From Cephalotus follicularis (lineage: Eukaryota; Streptophyta; Magnoliopsida; Oxalidales; Cephalotaceae): 64,000 bases of DNA. Each line of letters starts with the position of its first letter. Position 1 is the first letter of the stretch. The DNA is taken from assembly GCA_001972305.1 (NCBI GenBank), contig BDDD01000421.1, forward strand, positions 124,001-188,000, read 5' to 3'. Made by a program: the position numbers and the translations under genes. The notes beneath the pieces are model-generated. The model worked only from the letters and a program-made list of their open reading frames with translations, was not told the DNA's origin and did not search any database. Positions 57,436 through 64,000 of the stretch are shown in pieces.

Positions 57436-57600
57436 ACTGTAAGCTAATAGTGTATTATATGTAGTAAAGGATGTTTACAATAGTATTCTTAATCTTCTAA
57501 TTTAGCATGAAATTATAATTTGATAATATATAGTAGAACAATTGTATAGAATTTTTATTGTTTTTAAATACAGTGAGTTCTTGCAGAGAAGCCACGTACG

Positions 57601-59256
57601 GTGACACGTTCCTCTATTGATAGAGCTTCCACCACAGCCTCCGGTTCTACGCGTCCCGAGTCAGAAAACATGGAGTTAAACCCATGGGAGCAGGATACCG
57701 ATGTTCCCAATGCTAGTAAGGAAATATATTATGTCGCAATATTTCACTTTAAACTGTTTTTCGTATTGTCGAAGGTTTTTGTTATATTTTGTAATACATA
57801 TTTACAGTCAAACGTAACCATGTTTTTGAATCAGGCTCTTATTAGCGACGGATGAAGGGAGCTAGTAGGGGAGCGAACTTGCCCCTACAGGGGGCGAAAG
57901 ATTCTCGGCTTGTTCGCCATATCAGTGCCAATGGGTAAGTAACAAGTAATTTCAGTACGTTTTTTTAAACTAACCTATCATGTTGGTGCTAATATTTGTT
58001 TACTTGTAGCTGTTCTGAGGACATGGATATCAAAAACAATATAGCGGTCATCGTCAAGGCTAGAATATTACACCCTTGGACCACGTGGAGCCGGTGGCCT
58101 GATTCAGAAACGGAACTATTATGGGAGAAGCTACTGGTGAGTAAAACTGTTTCATTTAACAATTAATATTATTCAATATATTTTTATTTTTGTTGTTATT
58201 CAACATTGATATTTTGTAGGAGTACTTCCACTTTCTGTCATCTAATGCACACAGCAGACATGCATTCCACAGTTATTTGCAAAAGGATTACTCGAAGTGG
58301 ATGCGTAAATTTAGAAATAGGTCGATGATCAATGCTGGTGTGCATCAGATGAGTCCTGAGTGCAAGCAGCATCGCCCAACAGAGATACCAGAGCCAGTGT
58401 GAGATCATATGGTGAACATTTAGATGTCAGAGGATTTTCATAATAGAGCAAGAACAAATGTCACCAACAGGGCTAACGAATCGCACATTACATATACTGG
58501 CGATAGCTACACGATGGGGAGGCAACTTAAGATCGGTGTAAGGAATAATGCACCCTCATAATTATGGTGATTACTAAACTTAATTTGTGTTTCAAACATC
58601 TCACAAAATACCATTTGACTTGTAGGAGGCCAAAGGGAAAAGATTGATGATGTATACTACGAAACCCATCGGAGCGTGAAGGAGGACACTGTTCCACCTC
58701 CTATTGTCGTGGAGAGGGTGGTGAGTCACAAATTATAATGAATATGTCAATTAGTATTTGTATGTTAATTACTTAACTGATTAAACATGTATTTTTTGTG
58801 GGAGAAGTACAAGGCTGCTAGTGGATACTGTGAAAGGGCCCTTCAACGTTGTGGCATGGACGGAGGCAACTGGAGGAACGCGAAAGGGCAAGATCTGTGG
58901 CTTGGGGAACTACATGACTTCCACGAAGATGCTACCACAAGCACTTTGTACTCCATCAGCAATGGGCAATCGTAGTCACCCATTCACTTCACAGCCACCA
59001 GAGACTAGACCTGGGATGGATGCAGGTTATCACGAGGAGGTCATAGACCTCCAACAACAGATGTTTCAGATTCAGACAATGTTGCAGGTTCAAATGTCTC
59101 AAATAGGTCAGCTAACTTAGATGGTGGCCAGTCAGTTTGTGTCTTAGCTGGGACGATCTAGATTTGACCATAATACGCCGCAGAACCGGTACCACCACTC
59201 CCAGTCATCTCCGAACTCGGACCATAGTGATTCTGAATCATAGTTTGGTTACAGTT
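57601..59256 (+). pseudogene. Second CACTA gene (TNPA-like, transposase_24-type)
   Basis: Proteins at this position bind the subterminal repeats and assist TNP2. The piece at about 58020-58140 reads DIKNNIAVIVKARILHPWTTWSRWP. After a probable intron comes FHFLSSNAHSRHAFHSYLQKDYSKWMRKFR (58215-58320). Later pieces include ANESHITYTGDSY-like wording near 58480 and, at 58990-59120, QQQMFQIQTMLQVQMSQIGQL, the usual C-terminal coiled coil. Candidate GT-AG introns separate the pieces. Stops (58400, 58424, 59118) indicate decay. The domain assignment is from general wording and position. Confidence 0.65.
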
Positions 59257-59499
59257 GTTGATTTTCATACAGTTTATAACTGTTTGTTTGTAAACCTATT
59301 ACATTTTTTATAAGTATGATATAAAGTTCAGTTGTATTGTTTTGTTACTTCAATGTGAATTAAATGTTTTATTGAGCATTTATGGATTAAGTCCATAAGA
59401 CAATTGAAATATGAATTGTCATTGTGGCTGCTGAAAAATAAATTGCAGGTTTTCTTTGTATGGGGAATAGATCCTGCTGATGTACCTATCAGTAGGATT

Positions 59500-59762
59500 T
59501 ACAGAATGGTAAGGCCATGGAAAGGGGAGCTACCCTTGCCATACCCTCGCAATATTACAGAATTTGACATGGCGAGGGCAGTCACCCTCGCCATGCCCTA
59601 GCCATGGCAAGGGCAAAGCGAGGGGATAAGCAAGCGAGGGGATCAGCCTGCAAGGGTCACTCATGGTGAGGGCACTCAACGGCGAGGGGCGGCCACCCTC
59701 TCTCAAATGATTACGAGGAGAACAACGCCGAGGGTGACTTACCGTCGCTATGCCCTCATCGT
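59500..59762 (+). repeat. Right subterminal repeats of the CACTA element
   Basis: About eleven GGCGAGGGC-type words in both orientations (ACCCTCGC, GGCGAGGGCAG, CACCCTCGCC, AAGCGAGGGG, GGCGAGGGGC, GCCGAGGGTG, TGCCCTCATCG). This is the usual structure of CACTA ends. Confidence 0.8.
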
Positions 59763-59831
59763 TGAGTATTTTTTTTGGTAATGAACTTATATATCTTTGC
59801 AAATTTTTGTCGTCATAAAAAATGAGAAGAT

Positions 59832-61112
59832 TGTTGACAATTTTTGTCTCAATCCTAATTTTGATGATAGCACATTTGTCTCAAACATATTTTGCTTAAA
59901 ATGTGCATGATGTTAATAAATGAAAGACAAAAAAAATCAACTAGAAATCATTTTCAGCATGTTTTGTGCAGAAGTTCAATAAGCGGCGACCCCCAAATAT
60001 TCAGCGTCGACGCCCAAATATTCAGCATCAGCAATTAAGCAAAGCTCCGAAGGTTAAGCCAAATGTCAGCTCCTAATATTGGCAGTAGGTTTTGGGACTT
60101 TCTCCAACATCTTAACCAACGATGCTCATGGTAAAGCGTCAACGCTTAGTAAAGTGGTGACACATGAAATGCTAAGAATCAATGCCCATCAATGCTATGT
60201 GAGCTGTTCAAACAGAGAAAAACCAATGACGACCACAACTAAGCATCAGCGCTTAAAGGCTTAACTGTCAACACTTAAGGCCAAGCTTCAGAGGTTAAGC
60301 AATAGCATGAGTTTTCCAAACCACCTAACCGACAACTCCTAAACCAAACAGTCAGTGCCTAGCAAAGTGCAGAAAGTGCCAGGGCTTAACCGATAATGTT
60401 GAGGATTTAAACTTAAGGCCTAACGGTAACTACTAAGCGGCGATGCCTAGATCGTGACTGTCAGCGTTTAAGCTGTATATCAATAATCCAGTCAGCAAAT
60501 TTCCCGTCGTCGCTTAAGCTGCATATCAGTAATAGTGTTGGCAAATTTCACTTGGAATTGAAACCTCTCTCCTCACAAACGACTCTATTCACTCAAGACA
60601 TATAAATTTAAGCCATTTTATAGCTGAAGAACATTAACTACATCTACCAACTCTTTGACAATTCATAAATTCTTCAAGTTATTTTCTTACAAGTTCAAGA
60701 AGCTTCAAAGTTCAAAAAGCAAAGCCTTTTCTCTAATCTTGAGTGTTGTAATAATGAGATTATTTATTCAAAATCAAACCTTATAGAGGTTATACAAACA
60801 CTATAAACACATTCTTATATTGATCTTTTATCAAGGGAAGTAAACCTTTGTTTTAGACTTTGGTTAGAAAGTCTATTTAATTAAGTTCAATCACAAGTTG
60901 TAAAGTGCACCAAACTACTCCCGTAAACAAATTCAGAGATTGTATTCAAGTTTTGGATAATAGTGAAATCTCAAAGAGGACTTAGGAAAAGTGGATGTAG
61001 GCAAGAGATTTGACCAAACCACTCTAAATTATGTTGGCAATTTCTACACTCTTACTCTCTTTACTAGCAATTCTATTTAAGTCATTTACTTATTGCTATT
61101 TTATTGCATTGC
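59832..61112 (+). repeat. SIRE-type 3' LTR, cut by a copia insertion
   Basis: It starts TGTTGACAATTTTTGTCTCAA after the purine-rich ATGAGAAGAT. Its first 40 bp resemble the LTR start of the nested element at 4852. The motif array spans 59983-60540. TATAAATT at 60601-60608 is a candidate TATA box. The U5 block GTGGATGTAGGC...CCAAACCACTCTAAAT is at about 60990-61030. It is interrupted at 61113. Confidence 0.85.
59983..60540 (+). repeat. Decayed GCGTCGACGC-type array in the SIRE 3' LTR
   Basis: Only one intact GTCGAC (near 60006) remains, with many relatives: AAGCGTCAACGCTTAG, AAGCATCAGCGCTTAA, AACTGTCAACACTTAAG, AAGCGGCGATGCCTAG, CTGTCAGCGTTTAAGC. Spacing is 20-40 bp. It ends about 60 bp before the TATA box. 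Confidence 0.7.
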
Positions 61113-62861
61113 TGTTAGAGATAAAGTCCTGCAAGCCAGTGCTGAGCTTGTATATACTCTATCTTGTAAATAAATTCAATAAAGATGTTTATATTTTATC
61201 ATTGGCTGTGAGTGCATTTATTTAATGCATGATTAAATGATAAATGAATGTCCTGGAATAAAGTTAGAGAACCAAGTTCATTATGAGATCATGATGTGAG
61301 AATTGGAATCTCGGTATACTTTATTTTGAATCTTCCTGGTCATAGGATTGACACTTTGTGCATGATCAATCCGGACAGACCAGTACGTACTATCAGATCG
61401 GTAAGCAAAGGGTGATTGATGTCACACCACTCGCATGGTTGATGCTATGACAACTATGTGGGTGCTCTTTAATTTATTAATGAGTTCACTGAAGGTGACT
61501 GTTGATAGAATTTTTGTATAGAGTTTTACTTACATGTCAGACAAAATTCTGTTTTTACAGCAGTGCATGTGGTCCTTGGACATGAGCCGTCACTGGATGT
61601 CTTGTGCATAGAGTGCTATGTTTTGATGATGCTTAAATACATTTTATATGAAGTGTATACAGACATTACTTGGACATAGTACGCTTATGTATGGAGGCAT
61701 GTGAACTGGCAACAATGAATCCATTGCTTCCAGTAAAGGAAGATTATCCTCATGATGATTTTCGTTAGCAATAAAGCGTCTGGCCAGGCTAGTCACGATA
61801 TCAAAAATGTGATATTATTGGTTAAATATTAGAGGGGCACCTCTAAAATTATTTGGGCTGACGAAAGATAATCACGAGGCTAAAGATTAAATTATTGGGG
61901 TCTGATATTATCCGTAACCTAGATTTAATCAAAGCATTGTCAATGAAGGGACTATACGTGCATGTACCTGTAAATCGTGGTTCGCAGATAATTCATATTA
62001 CCTGGGGGTCGTTATGCATTGCTAGATGTCGATGTCGACCGGTAGGATGCCTGAGATTAAATTGATAATTAATCTTTGAAGAAAATAATTAAAAGAGTTT
62101 TAATTCGAAATGTTCGAGAAAATATTTATTATGTGATAATAAGTATTTAATTGAAAAATTGTGAGTGTCACAATTTAATCCTACGACCAGCGTAATAGTG
62201 AACCCATAGGGTCACACATAATACAGTCTGATATTTCTGACACCGTACGAGAAATAAATAATTGGAATATTATTTTCTAATTATATTTAATGTGATTAAA
62301 TATATTCTTAATGCAATTAAGGAAAGAAAATAATATACATGGAAGAAATACTATGTTAGAATGAGATTCTTGCATAAAATAGGAGATTGAGAATTGATGT
62401 TATTAGATTTTGACTAGCATCAAAATAATGACAACGCGTTTTCTCTTAAAATAAAAAGTCAGACTTTTTCATTTTACTCTCTTGGCAATTCCCATCTTCC
62501 AATCTCTTACTGTTCTCTCTGGTTCTCTCAAGAACAAAGAAAAACACAGTAAAGAAAGGAGCAAGTGTTGCGCAGCTTGAGAAGCATCGGTGTTGGAGAT
62601 TGAGCCCGGTGTGGATACCTTGGAGGCCTGCCGCACTTGGAGGCTAGAACCACAACCAATCAACAAAGAAGGAGCCGTTCCGTTATGTGAGTATTTTCCG
62701 CTTGTTCCTTCTATTGTTTATATATATTGTTTCTAACTGTATATGCATGCACAAATGATCATGGGAATGAACTTGTGGCTAGTTTATCATGATATGATAA
62801 CGGTTTGTAATAGGTTGCAAGCATCTAGATTTTTTTTAATCGCCAATAAGTTCCAACAAAA

Positions 62862-62873
62862 TGGTATCAGAGC
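62862..62873 (+). promoter_or_regulatory. Primer-binding site (initiator Met tRNA)
   Basis: TGGTATCAGAGC, an exact match to the plant copia consensus, lies three bases after the LTR end. Confidence 0.9.
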
Positions 62874-62977
62874 GATTTTGATGCATGTATACAGTTAGAA
62901 TAATGTTGTTTATGATATGAATTATTGTTTGGGTTGTTTTGTGAGACAAACGTACAATGAAATCGTGCACTGTTCGT

Positions 62978-63190
62978 GTAAAGCGCTAACGGTTTAGAGT
63001 AAACTGTCGACACTTAAGCATTAAACAGTGACACTTGCACAAACAGTCGACGCTTAATCTTGAAACCGGCAACGCTTAAGCGTTAAGTGCCAACGGTATG
63101 AGCTAACATTCGACGCTTAGCGTTTAACCTCTGACGCTTTTGGTAAAGTGTCGCCGGTTACAACGTAGAACGCGTTTACGTGTTCTGTTA
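62978..63190 (+). repeat. GACGC-type motif array in the copia leader, after the PBS
   Basis: Units include AAGCGCTAACGGTTTAG, CTGTCGACACTTAAGC, CAGTCGACGCTTAATC, GGCAACGCTTAAGCG, ATTCGACGCTTAGCG and CTCTGACGCTTTTGG. The vocabulary equals that in LTRs elsewhere in the window, but here it is internal. Confidence 0.75.
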
Positions 63191-63216
63191 AGTGCCTACG
63201 CGTTTTAGAAACGTGT

Positions 63217-63439
63217 TTTTGTATTTATGAAAATGTTTTATAATTATACAATTTCCCAAATTAATTTTTGTATTTATGGAAATGTTCTATAATTATACAA
63301 TTACCCAAATTAAATTTGTATTTATGGAAATATTCTATAATTATACAAATACCCAAATTAATTTTTTGTTTTTATGGAAATGTTCTATAATTATACAAAT
63401 TAATTTTCTATATTTATAGAAATGCTCTATAATTATAGT
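63217..63439 (+). repeat. ~48-bp tandem repeat, about five copies
   Basis: Each unit reads roughly TGTATTTATGGAAATGTTCT then ATAATTATACAA, usually followed by TTACCCAAATTA. The last copy is more diverged. Confidence 0.9.
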
Positions 63440-64000
63440 AGCATATCTATCAACATTAATACTTCGTAATTCAGTGAGATTGAATCATCAATATTGGATA
63501 ATTTAATGGGATTAAATTATTATTGGATAATTCAATGAGATTGAATTATATTTATCTATGATGGTTAGGTTATGGACTTCACCTGGTCTTATTTTATTCA
63601 AGTGTTGAATGTATGTTTTATATTCATTATTTTCGGGTTGTAATAATTTTGAGACTTGCCTGTCTCTCTTCTCTCTCTTGATTTGTATCTTTAATTCTTC
63701 CTTAACCTCCTTGTAACTCCCCTTGATTAGATCAAGGTTTCTGTAGTTTATAATTGGTTTATGTAATTGAAGAGCGAGAGTCGCAATGGAAGCAAGATTG
63801 AGAAGAGGAAAGATGTTACAAGACCCATTCACGTATGGGAGAAATGTATGATTGTAATAACATACCTAGGAATGAGACCAGCAACTTGTTTGAGAGTCAA
63901 ACAAGTTATAGTAGTAAAGTCCATAACCTACCATTAGTTTTAATATGTATGTGATGCATGTTATTGAGGTTCCAACAGCCTCCCTATATATTTCCATATA

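Larger units (their letters stand above)
46004..59783 (+). mobile_element. CACTA (En/Spm) transposon, enlarged by nested retroelements
   Basis: The left end is CACTACAAAAAA at 46004 and the right end TTTTTTTTGGTAATG at 59783, a decayed inverted match. The next ~20 bp also pair (AGCGAGGGCA against TGCCCTCATCG). The 3-bp duplications AAC lie at 46001-46003 and 59784-59786, as expected for CACTA. It encodes a TNP2-like transposase and a second TNPA-like gene. The left non-coding arm holds a Tekay-like LTR at 46179-52871. Without it the element is about 7.1 kb. Confidence 0.88.
43165..61112 (+). mobile_element. 3' half of a SIRE-type copia element, hosting a nested CACTA transposon
   Basis: The order is RNase H end of pol (43165-43671), a non-coding spacer with GACGC-type motifs, an env-like ORF (44309 to about 45540), the 3' non-coding region and a 3' LTR from 59832. 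The CACTA element 46004-59783 sits in the 3' non-coding region. Rejoining its flanks gives CTCTAGC-AAC-TTATATATC, followed by TTTTTGTCGTCATAAAAAATGAGAAGAT and TGTTGAC, the usual SIRE polypurine tract and LTR start. The 5' part is missing. Another copia element inserted in the LTR at 61113. Confidence 0.85.
61113..64000 (+). mobile_element. 5' end of a copia element (LTR, PBS, leader), continues past the window
   Basis: The LTR 61113-62858 starts TGTTAGAGATAAAG and ends GTTCCAACA. TGGTATCAGAGC, the initiator-Met primer-binding site, follows at 62862-62873. The LTR also matches, inverted, the relic at 37901-41665. After the PBS lie a GACGC-type motif array (62978-63190), a tandem repeat (63217-63439) and about 560 bp with no convincing gene. 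The ORF 63512-63832 (minus) is not recognised. Confidence 0.85.

Overview
The window is nuclear DNA of a flowering plant, most likely a eudicot. It holds one host gene, with canonical GT-AG introns and a chloroplast transit sequence. The rest is layered LTR retrotransposons of typical plant lineages (Athila, SIRE, Tekay and Tat types plus several Ty1/copia types) and one CACTA DNA transposon. No bacterial, organellar, rRNA, tRNA or CRISPR features were seen. The species cannot be told from the sequence. Boundaries given to the base rest on TG...CA ends plus target-site duplications (TSDs) read directly; others are marked approximate.

Layout. 1-13042: 3' part of an Athila-type Ty3/gypsy element (gag, protease, RT, RNase H, integrase, 3' LTR), broken by a SIRE-type solo LTR (428-1666, TSD CTTAA) and a gag-only SIRE-type derivative (3791-7258, minus strand, TSD GCTTA). 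13043-17311: a truncated copia LTR in plus orientation, holding a related solo LTR (13550-16056, TSD GGATT). 17312-27238: a minus-strand Ty1/copia element truncated after integrase; its 5' LTR carries a 3.6-kb solo LTR (22203-25815, TSD TAACT). 27239-about 29020: the 5' end of a Tat-like Ty3 element, minus strand.

29354-36288 (minus): the host gene, six coding exons for a plastid pyruvate dehydrogenase E2 subunit (dihydrolipoamide acetyltransferase, EMB3003-like, 457 aa). Intron 3 is 5.1 kb and contains an antisense copia relic. 37467-43164: further copia LTR relics, including a solo LTR (39220-41443, TSD TATAA), and an unidentified stretch.

43165-61112: the 3' half of a SIRE-type copia element (RNase H, env-like ORF, 3' LTR) holding a nest four elements deep. 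SIRE contains a CACTA transposon (46004-59783, TSD AAC), which contains a Tekay-like LTR (46179-52871), which contains a pol-less Athila derivative (46629-about 50486). From 61113 another copia element starts inside the SIRE 3' LTR and runs past the window.

The most unusual signal is regulatory. Seven LTRs from unrelated lineages carry arrays of degenerate ~10-nt motifs just upstream of their TATA boxes. Most are variants of the palindrome GCGTCGACGC, one is an array of RCCGAC (DRE/CRT) motifs, and a third vocabulary is built on GGCAGAGCTC/GCAGACCTC. Related LTR backbones carry different arrays, as if the array were an exchangeable promoter module.
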